Shown here: in pieces, positions 1-6,692 of the stretch
Position numbering within the stretch: position 1 is the first letter of the stretch
Layout of the letters: each line of letters begins with the position of its first letter
Assembly (NCBI GenBank): GCA_035286585.1
Contig: DATEDC010000247.1
Coordinates: 1-12,905 of the forward strand
Origin: DSOS01 sp035286585
Lineage (GTDB): Bacteria; Chloroflexota; Anaerolineae; Anaerolineales; UBA4823
Reading direction: 5' to 3'
Length of the DNA stretch: 12,905 bases
Made by a program: the position numbers and the translations under genes
The notes under the pieces: generated by a model
The model's input: the letters and a program-made list of their open reading frames with translations, nothing else
Told to the model about the DNA's origin: nothing
The model's database searches: none

Positions 1-251
1 AAAGCGCCCAGGCTGCGCAGTCCATCCTCAATGCGCCACCATTCACCCACCAGCCCGCCCAATAGAAGGCTGCCCAGTACGATGATCGGATTTTCGGTCT
101 TGACGAACATCTGGATGCCAATGGCTGCGGTAAACAAACCCAGTCCAGCGATCACGGTTTGGCGGACCCGATCCGGGAAACGACTCCCGACCACCATGCC
201 GATTGTGCCTCCAATGAATACAGTGATCATATTGATGATTGTGCCGGTCAT
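1..251 (-). CDS. DUF554 family membrane protein (partial, 5' part only)
   Basis: The first 83 residues are visible; the gene continues beyond the left edge. The protein starts MTGTIINM and has glycine-rich hydrophobic stretches at about residues 4-22, 33-50 and 56-70. It carries the pattern RxPDRVRQTVIAGLGLFTxxIGIQM followed by KTENPIIVLGSLLLGGLVGEWWRIE, which I recognise as the DUF554 (YdfK-like) family of small polytopic inner-membrane proteins. Their role is not established; transport has been suggested. The ATG at 251 matches the usual M-T-G-T start of the family, but I see no Shine-Dalgarno before it. A TATAAT lies about 90 bases upstream. The gene is divergent from the nucleotidyltransferase at 561. 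The family call is confident; the function is unknown. Confidence 0.85.
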   Translation of the reverse strand, partial: MTGTIINMITVFIGGTIGMVVGSRFPDRVRQTVIAGLGLFTAAIGIQMFVKTENPIIVLGSLLLGGLVGEWWRIEDGLRSLGA

Positions 252-342
252 GGTCGGTGAATGCAGGAGAGCAGGAGGTTATTTATCGTTTCCAAACAAA
301 CTGGCAGACTGCGATGAGAAATTGTTCCTTACCTTCGCGCCA

Positions 343-348
343 ATTATA
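343..348 (-). promoter_or_regulatory. Candidate -10 box for the DUF554 gene
   Basis: A perfect TATAAT on the minus strand lies about 90 bases before the DUF554 start codon. No good -35 hexamer sits 16-18 bases upstream (TTGGAG occurs with only 14 bases between), so this is a candidate only. Confidence 0.3.
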
Positions 349-506
349 CGAGAATTCACCCCCTCCAACCAGCAGATTGGCGTGAGATAATTACGGTCGC
401 CTTGGACGATAAGGTCGAACTGACATGCTTACAACCGGACATTAAACAAGGATAGAGTTTAGGTGCTATACAAAAACGGTTTAGAGCTTAACAATAGAAC
501 TAGCGG

Positions 507-539
507 TTGTGAAAATACCTGTTTTTTTCCGGGTATAAT
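507..539 (+). promoter_or_regulatory. Candidate promoter for the nucleotidyltransferase-prfB run
   Basis: A perfect TATAAT at 534-539 lies 21 bases before the ATG at 561. A TTGTGA at 507-512 is 21 bases away, which is too far for a standard -35, so the -10 is the only strong element. GGAG at 549-552 is a good ribosome binding site 8 bases before the ATG. The stretch 391-506 shows no gene that I can support. Confidence 0.4.
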
Positions 540-560
540 CATCACAGCGGAGTTACGAAA

Positions 561-863
561 ATGGTTACAGCCCAGATCGATATTCCAACAGAAAGGCTGA
601 AAGAATTTTGTGAGCGATACAAAATACGGCGTTTGGCGCTTTTCGGTTCAGTTATAAGAGATGATTTTCGTTTAGAGAGTGACCTCGATATCCTGGTTGT
701 CTTCCATCCTGAAGCCCTGGTGACATTCATGACACTCGGTCGGATGAAACGAGAGCTTACCGAACTATTCCAGCGTCCTGTGGATTTAGTTCCACAAATC
801 GGACTGAAAACAGCGATTCGGGAGTCAATTTTATCCAGCGCGCAGGAAATATATGCGTCCTGA
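561..863 (+). CDS. MNT-type (MntA-like) nucleotidyltransferase, minimal
   Basis: This 100-residue protein has the minimal nucleotidyltransferase fold (Pfam NTP_transf_2 / MNT). The signature GSVIRDDFRLESDLDILV spans residues 29-46: Gly29-Ser30 binds the nucleotide, Asp41 and Asp43 are the metal-binding pair, and Asp75 in RPVDLVP is the likely third carboxylate. All catalytic positions are kept, so it should be active. Family members usually pair with a HEPN protein (HepT) as toxin-antitoxin modules and AMPylate the toxin. No HEPN gene follows here; the next gene is prfB, 26 bases downstream and probably co-transcribed. The start is set by GGAG 8 bases upstream. Family certain; role as an antitoxin uncertain because the partner is missing. 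Confidence 0.85.
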   Translation: MVTAQIDIPTERLKEFCERYKIRRLALFGSVIRDDFRLESDLDILVVFHPEALVTFMTLGRMKRELTELFQRPVDLVPQIGLKTAIRESILSSAQEIYAS

Positions 864-889
864 AAAATAATTTATGGAGAGATTTCTTT

Positions 890-1985
890 ATGCAAGACCT
901 GATCGAACAACTGCAAGACAGCCTCAATAGAATCCAGCACCTGCTGGTGCGTCTTTGACTTACCCCAAAAAGAAGCCCAATTAGCCTCACTGCAAAAGGA
1001 ATCCGATGCGCCCGATTTTTGGGACGAGCCCGAGCGCGCCCAACGGGTGATGAAAAAGCTCGCCGCTTTGCGCCTGGAAGTGGAAGACTGGCAGAACCTG
1101 CAACAGCGCCTCGTCGATGCCCTCGAGCTCGCCCGCATGGAGGACGAAAGCCTGCGCGCCGAGCTGGAGCCGGAGACCGCCGCCCTGCGCAAAGAGGTCG
1201 AACAGCGCAAGTTCCAGGCCATATTCTCCGGTGAATACGACCGCGGGGACGCCCTGCTCGCCATCCACGCCGGGGCTGGCGGCACCGACTCACAGGACTG
1301 GGCCGAGATGCTCCAGCGCATGTATCTGCGTTGGGCAGAGAATAAGGGCTTTCAGACCGAAATTCTGGACTACAGCGAAGGCGAAGAAGCCGGCCTGAAG
1401 AGTGTGATGATTGCCGTGGACGGCCCCTACGCCTACGGCTATCTGCGCCCGGAGAAAGGCGTCCACCGCCTGGTGCGCCTCTCGCCTTTCGATTCGGCCC
1501 ACCGGCGCCACACCTCCTTCGCCCTGGTGGAAGTGCTGCCTCAGGTCGAGGACGAGACCGAGGTGGAGATCAACCCCAACGATCTGCGCATCGACACCTA
1601 CCGCTCGGCCGGCGCAGGGGGTCAAAACGTGCAGAAAAACGATACCGCCGTGCGCATCACCCACCTGCCCAGCGGGATTGTGGTCACCTGCCAGAACGAG
1701 CGCTCGCAGATCCAGAACCGGGAGAACGCCATGCGCGTGCTGCGCGCCCGCCTGCTGGATATCAAAGAGCGCGAGCAGGAGGAGCAGATCGCCGAGCTGC
1801 GCGGCGAATTCCAAAAGGTGGAATGGGGCTCTCAGATTCGCTCCTACGTGCTGCACCCCTACCAGATGGTGAAAGACCACCGCACCGATTACGAGACCGG
1901 CAATACCCAGGCTGTGCTCAACGGCTACATCGACGATTTTATCGAGGCCTACCTGCGGGCCAACCTGGGCAATGGCAAGGGATAG
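890..1985 (+). CDS. prfB: Peptide chain release factor 2 (RF2), programmed +1 frameshift
   Basis: RF2 recognises UGA and UAA stop codons in the ribosomal A site and triggers peptide release. The product is encoded in two frames: 890-955 (22 codons, start MQDLIEQL) and, after skipping one base at 956, 957-1985. The joined protein has 364 residues, close to the 365 of E. coli RF2. The stop-codon recognition tripeptide SPF is at residues 198-200 and the catalytic GGQ at 243-245, inside RSAGAGGQNVQKNDTAVRI. GGAGA lies 9 bases before the ATG at 890, which fixes the start; the downstream in-frame ATG at 1047 would drop the N-terminal helical region. The gene follows the nucleotidyltransferase by 26 bases, and its last 14 bases overlap the next gene. 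Confidence 0.96.
950..959 (+). promoter_or_regulatory. Programmed +1 frameshift site of prfB
   Basis: The sequence CGT CTT TGA C places an in-frame UGA at codon 23. Ribosomes slip from CUU to UUU and continue with GAC. This is the classic autoregulation: low RF2 slows termination at the UGA and favours the shift. In E. coli an AGGGGG element three bases upstream of CUU stimulates slippage; here the equivalent place holds only TGGTG, a weak match. Confidence 0.95.
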
Positions 1986-4437
1986 ACGCCTGCCGCCTGG
2001 CCTGTTTTTCCCCCTGGCGCTGCTCCTGGCGTTCGCCCTGGGGGGCTGCGTGACACTCAACGATCCCGAATCAACCCAGGAACAGAATCAGGATGTGATC
2101 GGGGTAGCCAGCCCCGGAACTACCATCGGGCAAACCCTGGTCTCTCGCCGGGGGCGGCTGAACGGGGTCTGGTTGTGGCTCTCGCTGCCGCCGGATGTCT
2201 CCAATCAAACCGGCGCTCTTTCAGTCGATCTGTACGCCTCGCCATTGGCGGACGTCCCCCTGGGGAGCGCCCGCTTACCCCTAGCGGAAATCAGGCGCGC
2301 CAGCCCGATCCTGGCCTCATTCCCTGCCCATACCGGCCCGCCCGGGGGGAGCTACTACCTGCAGCTCTCCATCGACCAGGGAGCGGTGCAGGCTCGCGGC
2401 CGCTCTGCCGATGTATACACCCAGGGCAGCGCGTTGATCAACTTTTCACCCGCCGCAGGGGACCTGGCTTTCCGCCTGACCTACGAATACGGGTTGGGAG
2501 CGGTCCTGGAAGACCTGCTTGCCCTGCTCCAAGGCGCCTGGCTGGTCATCCCACTAGGGCTGGTGCTCTTCCTACCCGGCTGGCTCCTCCTGGATCTGAG
2601 CGGGCTGGCGAAGGGTTGGGATGCAGGCGAGCGCCTCGCCCTCTCTCTGGGGCTAAGCCTGGGGTTCATCCCGCTGGTCATGACCTGGACAACCCTGCTG
2701 CACATCCCCTGGAGCAGGGCGGGGCTGCTCTTTGCCAGCTGCGCGCTGAGCGCCCTGGCACTCTGGCGCCTGCGCGGTCGGGTCAAGCGGCGCCTGCTCT
2801 CTCCCCCCGGCGCCTCTGGCCTGGCGCTGGGAGGGGTACTGGTCATCACGATTTTCGTGCGCTTCGCCATGGCTCGCGACCTGGCTGCGCCGCCGTGGGT
2901 CGATTCGGTCCATCACGCCGCCCTCACCCGCCTGATCCTGGAGCAGGGCGCATTCCCAGGCAGCTATGCCCCGTACATCGAGATCGACAGCGCCAGCTAC
3001 CACGCCGGCTTTCACAGCGCCCTGGCGGCCTTCCTGTGGCTCGCCGATTTGCCGCTCGAACGCGGCATGCTGATCTTTGGACAGGCGCTGAACGCCCTGG
3101 CAGCCCTGGCTGTTTACCTGCTGGCGACCACCTTGAGCGGAGACAGGCGGGCGGGTGTATTTGCCGCGTTGATCGCCGGGCTGTTCACCCCCATGCCAGC
3201 CTACTACACCAGTTGGGGACGCTATACCCAGCTTGCCGGGCTGCTGGTTTTGCCCGTCGCGTTCTTACTGCTCACCCGCCTGTTCGCAGCCGCAGGGCAG
3301 GAAGCCAATCCTGACTCCAGAAGCGAAAAATGGAAGCTGGCGCTGCTGGGTGGCCTCTCGGTTGGTGGCCTGATCCTGGTGCATTACCGCGCGGCGGCGT
3401 TCGCCGTCTGCCTGCTGGCGGCAGACCTGCTCTCCCGCCTCCCCGTGTATCTGCGGCGCGCCCGGGGCGAAGCTCCCAGCGAGACCTCAGCCAGAGCAAA
3501 GCTCGCCTCCGGCCTGGGCTGGCTGATCGTTGGCGGTCTGCTCGGCGGTTTGCTCAGCCTGCCCTGGCTCGTCGAGGCTATTCCCGCCCTGCTGTTGCCC
3601 AAGTGGATCGCCTGGAGCTCTGGCCGAGCGGCGTTTTTTTCCGGCTTCGCCTGGAACTACCTGGACACTGCCTGGGGCGAACCCGCCATGCTGCTGGCAG
3701 CCCTTGGGCTGGTGGCTGCCCTGCTGCGCCGCCCGCCTCTGGCTTTCACCCTGCTGATCTGGGTCCTCGCCCTCTTCCTCCTGGCCAACCTGGGTAGCCT
3801 GGGACTGCCCGGCAACGGTTTCGTCAACAACACCTCGGTCACGATCATGCTCTTCTTGCCCCTGGCGGTGCTGGGGGGTTACTTCCTGAGCCAGCCGCTC
3901 GCCCTGTTCGAGCGCTTCGCCCCTACTAAATGGCGCCGCGCAGCGCTGACAGCCCTTTGGTTGGGCGGTTTGCTGACAGCCATCTTGGCCGCCCGGGCGA
4001 TGCTGCCGATCCTCAACCCGATCACTTTTCTCTACCGGAGCGCCGACCGCCCGGCAATGGAATGGATCGCCGCCAACCTTCCGCCGGGTGAGACCGTCCT
4101 GATCAACCCTTTTGCCTGGGGTTACGGCCTGTACGCCGGGAACGACGGCGGCTACTGGATTGCCCCCCTCGCCGGTAAGCCCACTATGCCCCCGCCGGTG
4201 CTTTACGGGCTGGATAACGACCTGGAGCGCCTGCGGCGTATCAACCGACTCAGCCAGGCGGTGATCGAGCGCGGTGCTGACGCGCCCGCCCTGCACGCCC
4301 TGATGCTAGCAGAGGGTCTGCGCTATCTTTACATCGGGAGGCGCGGCGGCCCGCTCTCCGCTCCGGCTCTGCTGGAAAGCCCGCTCTTCGAGCCGCTCTA
4401 TAATCAGGGGGGGACGTGGGTGTTCAGGGCCAGGTAG
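1972..4437 (+). CDS. GT-C-like polytopic membrane protein with N-terminal lipobox
   Basis: The 821-residue protein begins with a hydrophobic signal and a lipobox-like LGGC (Cys26). Residues of about 27-180 form a predicted extracytoplasmic, beta-rich domain (GQTLVSRRGRLNGVWLWLSL and, later, GDLAFRLTYEYG). From about 187 on, roughly a dozen hydrophobic helices follow. After the second or third helix comes APPWVDSVHH (Asp311), the place where GT-C glycosyltransferases keep their catalytic acidic residue. A soluble C-terminal domain starts near residue 690 (DRPAMEWIAANLPPGE, then NDGGYWI). This layout resembles the GT39-like membrane proteins common in Chloroflexota, which use polyprenyl-phosphate sugars to glycosylate substrates outside the membrane. 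The sugar and acceptor are unknown. The start overlaps prfB by 14 bases with no strong Shine-Dalgarno, suggesting translational coupling. Confidence 0.7.
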   Translation: MARDRRLPPGLFFPLALLLAFALGGCVTLNDPESTQEQNQDVIGVASPGTTIGQTLVSRRGRLNGVWLWLSLPPDVSNQTGALSVDLYASPLADVPLGSARLPLAEIRRASPILASFPAHTGPPGGSYYLQLSIDQGAVQARGRSADVYTQGSALINFSPAAGDLAFRLTYEYGLGAVLEDLLALLQGAWLVIPLGLVLFLPGWLLLDLSGLAKGWDAGERLALSLGLSLGFIPLVMTWTTLLHIPWSRAGLLFASCALSALALWRLRGRVKRRLLSPPGASGLALGGVLVITIFVRFAMARDLAAPPWVDSVHHAALTRLILEQGAFPGSYAPYIEIDSASYHAGFHSALAAFLWLADLPLERGMLIFGQALNALAALAVYLLATTLSGDRRAGVFAALIAGLFTPMPAYYTSWGRYTQLAGLLVLPVAFLLLTRLFAAAGQEANPDSRSEKWKLALLGGLSVGGLILVHYRAAAFAVCLLAADLLSRLPVYLRRARGEAPSETSARAKLASGLGWLIVGGLLGGLLSLPWLVEAIPALLLPKWIAWSSGRAAFFSGFAWNYLDTAWGEPAMLLAALGLVAALLRRPPLAFTLLIWVLALFLLANLGSLGLPGNGFVNNTSVTIMLFLPLAVLGGYFLSQPLALFERFAPTKWRRAALTALWLGGLLTAILAARAMLPILNPITFLYRSADRPAMEWIAANLPPGETVLINPFAWGYGLYAGNDGGYWIAPLAGKPTMPPPVLYGLDNDLERLRRINRLSQAVIERGADAPALHALMLAEGLRYLYIGRRGGPLSAPALLESPLFEPLYNQGGTWVFRAR

Positions 4438-4438
4438 A

Positions 4439-4770
4439 CAGCTGTTCAATCTGCTACCCCTGTTCCTGGCGAACGTGCTTGGTGTGCGCACCGCCGCGAT
4501 CGGGTTAATCGATGGCCTCGCCGAATCAACCGCCAGCCTGGTGAAAATCTACTCGGGTGCGCTCTCCGACCGCGTCAAACGGCGCAGAATTATCCTGGTC
4601 GGCTGGCTGCTTTACAGCCTGGTGTATCTTGGTCTGGCTGCTGCTCGTACAGGCTGGCAGTGTTTGGAAAGCTGGGATGGTTTTGGCCCTTCTGCCCCAT
4701 TTCTCTTCGGAGCTTTCATGGCATTGCTTTCGAGCGTTCTGCTCGTTCAATCTACGTAATCTTCTTCGTC
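4439..4770 (+). pseudogene. Remnant of a major facilitator superfamily transporter
   Basis: Reading from 4439, one frame gives QLFNLLPLFLANVLG, then AAIGLIDGLAESTASLVKIY and SGALSDRVKRRRIILVGW, then LLYSLVYLGLAAARTGWQ. This is helix 1 to helix 3 of a known MFS subgroup, including the cytoplasmic SGxLSDRxxRR loop. The first 20 or so residues are missing, because the frame opens just after the stop of the upstream gene without a start codon. After GWQ the similarity breaks down: FLFGAFMAL continues in this frame, but the expected next part (FERSARS) lies in another frame, implying small deletions. The remaining helices are absent, and the LysW-like gene occupies the opposite strand from 4747. 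A decayed fragment is the best reading; an assembly error is the alternative. Confidence 0.65.
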
Positions 4771-4938
4771 TTCGTACTCTTCGTCCTCATCATCGTAGAC
4801 CCAGTCCAGCTCCAGCGGGTCCAGCCAGGTCACTTCCAGCTCGGTCCGGCAATAAGGGCATTTCAGGCGCTGGCCCATCCTGGTGTTTGAGCCCAGGTTG
4901 ACCATCGAACCGCAGGAAGGGCATTCGGCACTTTTCAT
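4747..4938 (-). CDS. LysW-like zinc-ribbon protein with acidic C-terminus
   Basis: A 63-residue protein with two CPxC knuckles (Cys6-Cys9 and Cys27-Cys30) forming one zinc ribbon, then LEVTWLDPLELDW, and a tail in which 12 of the last 15 residues are Asp or Glu. The ribbon and the DPLEL segment match LysW/ArgW, the amino-group carrier proteins of lysine and arginine biosynthesis. True LysW ends in EDWGE, whose last Glu is the attachment point; here the end is EDYVD, so the carrier chemistry is probably lost. No lys genes are nearby. I chose the ATG at 4938 because AGGAG lies 6 bases upstream; an in-frame TTG one codon earlier is too close to it. The gene has its own promoter. Confidence 0.7.
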   Translation of the reverse strand: MKSAECPSCGSMVNLGSNTRMGQRLKCPYCRTELEVTWLDPLELDWVYDDEDEEYEDEEDYVD

Positions 4939-4971
4939 CAACTTCTCCTATCAGGTTTTTTTCAAGCCGTG

Positions 4972-5000
4972 AGTATAATGAGAATCCCCCAAAAAATCAA
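4972..5000 (-). promoter_or_regulatory. Sigma-70-type promoter for the LysW-like gene
   Basis: On the minus strand, TTGATT (5000-4995), 17 bases, then TATACT (4977-4972). Transcription would start near 4965, giving a leader of about 27 bases with AGGAG before the ATG at 4938. Confidence 0.55.
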
Positions 5001-5007
5001 GTTATAA

Positions 5008-5050
5008 CATAGCGCCTCTCACAACGGATTCCATCGTGAGGGGCGCTATG
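5008..5050 (-). terminator. Long inverted repeat, possible terminator
   Basis: Arms of 15 bases at 5008-5022 and 5036-5050 (CATAGCGCC plus a TCTCAC/GTGAGG part) pair with a single G-T wobble around a 13-base loop. On the minus strand the hairpin is followed by a T-rich but interrupted tail that runs into the -35 of the LysW-like promoter. It could end the aspS-asnS transcript and insulate the next unit. An operator or a mobile repeat is an alternative. Confidence 0.4.
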
Positions 5051-5327
5051 CATTCTTCCTTCACCGACCTTATCAAGACGGCTTGGAAGCGGATCACCCC
5101 ACTGTGCCGTGTGCTGCTAAGTTTTGAACCTGCCTTCGCAGGTTGGGTTCCTCCTCGGGCGCTCCGCCTTGGCTCAGGCCTATCGCGTTACGCTCGCAAG
5201 ATTGGAGCCCTAAAAGTGGGTGTTGGCTCAAAACCGGATTGCCGCAACACGCGCACAGCAGGGTTGTCTATCTTATACCATAAATGATATGAGATGAACA
5301 GGTGATTTAAGATTAAAACCAGGCAAG
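5051..5327. other. Intergenic stretch with hairpin-forming segment, no gene supported
   Basis: No convincing gene lies here. The segment 5127-5144 is a perfect 7-bp hairpin (AACCTGC, CTTC loop, GCAGGTT). The GC-rich part around 5155-5210 has further pairing potential (GCG TTA CGC at 5185-5193; GGGC...CTCC at 5157-5165 with GGAGCCC at 5204-5210). It may be a repeated or structured intergenic element; the AT-rich end at 5280-5327 shows nothing. An 83-codon open frame across it has no family resemblance and no proper ribosome binding site. Confidence 0.3.
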
Positions 5328-6671
5328 CTAAGGGTAAACCCGGTTGATGGTGCGTGGAAAAGGGATCGTCTCACGAATGTGCTTGATCCCGCAGATCCAC
5401 GAGACCGTGCGCTCGATACCCATCCCAAAACCGGCGTGCGGTACGCTGCCAAAGCGGCGCAGGTCGATGTACCATTGAAAAGCTTCCTCCGGCAAGTCGT
5501 ACTCGTGCAGGCGTTTGAGCAGCAGGTCGGGGTCGGAGATGCGCTCGCTGCCGCCGATGACCTCGCCGTACCCTTCTGGCGCCAGCAGGTCCACGCTTTT
5601 GCACACTTCCGGTCTGCCCGGCCAGGGCTCCATGTAGAAGGCCTTCACCTGCGTCGGGTAGCCGTAGACGAATACCGGCTTGTCGAACCGGGAGGTCAGC
5701 TCAGTTTCGTGTGGGGAGCCAAAATCCGAGCCCCATTCCAACGCCAGCAGCTCTTTTTGCTCAGGATCCTGGGTTTGCTCGCGGATTTCCTTCAGCATCT
5801 CCACTGCCTGGTCGTATGAGATGCGCGCGAATGGCGGGGAAACTTTCGCGAGCTGGCTGGTATCCCGTCCGAGTGAGGCAAGCTCGGCCGGGCAGCGCTC
5901 TAATACACTCTGGATGATGTGCGTGACGAACTGCTCCCCGACCTCCATGAGCTGCTCGAGATCGCAAAAGGCTATCTCGGGTTCCACCATCCAGAACTCG
6001 GTCAGATGGCGGCGGGTCTTGGATTTCTCTGCGCGAAAGGTGGGTCCAAAAGAATAAACCTTTGAGAAAGCAAAGATATTCGCCTCGTTATAGAGCTGCC
6101 CGCTTTGGGTCAGGTAGGCTACGCCTTCGTCGAAGTAAGGAGTCTCGAACAGGGTGGTCGTGCCCTCGCAGGCTGCCGGGGTGAGGATGGGCGTATCCAT
6201 ATTGATGTAACCGTTGGCGTCTAACCACTCGCGCATCGCCGCGATCAGCGCGGCGCGCACGCGCAGGATAGCCCACTGGCTGGGCATGCGCAGCCAGAGG
6301 TGGCGGTGCTCCATGACGAAATCCACGCCGTGCTCCTTGAGCGCCAGGGGGTAGTCCAGGGCCGCCGTCTGGATGATCTCCACGCCGCTGACACCCAATT
6401 CATAGCCGCCGGGGACGCCCGGTGAGCGCGGGTCTTTGCGCACGGTGCCGGTGACGATCACAGAAGATTCCTGCGGCAGGCGCGTGATTTGATCGAACAG
6501 CTCGGCGTCTACGTCATTCTTGAAGACCACGCACTGCACGAAACCATGACCGTCCCGCACCAGCAAAAAAACCAGCTTGCCTTTGTGAGTGCGATTGTAC
6601 ACCCAGCCGCGCACCTGCACCTCTTGCGATTCATAGCGTGCGATTTGATCGACCCGGATAACTGGGATCAT
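5328..6671 (-). CDS. asnS: Asparaginyl-tRNA synthetase
   Basis: This 447-residue class IIb synthetase charges tRNA-Asn with asparagine in the cytosol. An OB-fold anticodon-binding domain covers residues 1-105 (VQVRGWVYNRTHKGKLVFLLVRDG). The catalytic core has motif 2 at 211-232 (FRAEKSKTRRHLTEFWMVEPE) and motif 3 at 413-439 (AGFGMGIERTVSW, then IPFPR). RRHLTEFWMVEPE and YPTQVKAFYM are AsnRS-type; AspRS would read DRQPEFTQLD at the first. The start ATG at 6671 has GGAGG 9 bases upstream. It lies 21 bases after the aspS stop on the same strand, so the two are almost certainly one transcript. Its presence means Asn-tRNA can be made directly. Annotation is confident. Confidence 0.93.
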   Translation of the reverse strand: MIPVIRVDQIARYESQEVQVRGWVYNRTHKGKLVFLLVRDGHGFVQCVVFKNDVDAELFDQITRLPQESSVIVTGTVRKDPRSPGVPGGYELGVSGVEIIQTAALDYPLALKEHGVDFVMEHRHLWLRMPSQWAILRVRAALIAAMREWLDANGYINMDTPILTPAACEGTTTLFETPYFDEGVAYLTQSGQLYNEANIFAFSKVYSFGPTFRAEKSKTRRHLTEFWMVEPEIAFCDLEQLMEVGEQFVTHIIQSVLERCPAELASLGRDTSQLAKVSPPFARISYDQAVEMLKEIREQTQDPEQKELLALEWGSDFGSPHETELTSRFDKPVFVYGYPTQVKAFYMEPWPGRPEVCKSVDLLAPEGYGEVIGGSERISDPDLLLKRLHEYDLPEEAFQWYIDLRRFGSVPHAGFGMGIERTVSWICGIKHIRETIPFPRTINRVYP

Positions 6672-6692
6672 CTTCTCTTGCCTCCGAATAAT

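Noticed and set aside
31..390. 119-codon open frame on the plus strand
   Set aside because: It is antisense to the DUF554 gene, whose minus-strand translation is clearly family-like; the plus frame has no resemblance and no ribosome binding site.
1047..1985. prfB starting at the ATG at 1047
   Set aside because: This would lose the N-terminal domain; the exact CTT TGA C slippery site and the well-placed ATG at 890 give a normal-length RF2.
3487..4296. Long minus-strand open frame (269 codons) inside the membrane protein gene
   Set aside because: Low-complexity Gln/Gly-rich shadow of GC-rich coding sequence on the other strand; the plus frame has a coherent membrane protein.
4557..4901. Plus-strand open frame across the MFS remnant and the LysW-like gene
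   Set aside because: It mixes an out-of-frame part of the remnant with antisense of the zinc-ribbon gene; no start signal and no family match.
5036..5287. 83-codon plus-strand open frame in the asnS-LysW gap
   Set aside because: It starts inside the inverted repeat, has no ribosome binding site and reads through hairpins; no recognised domain.
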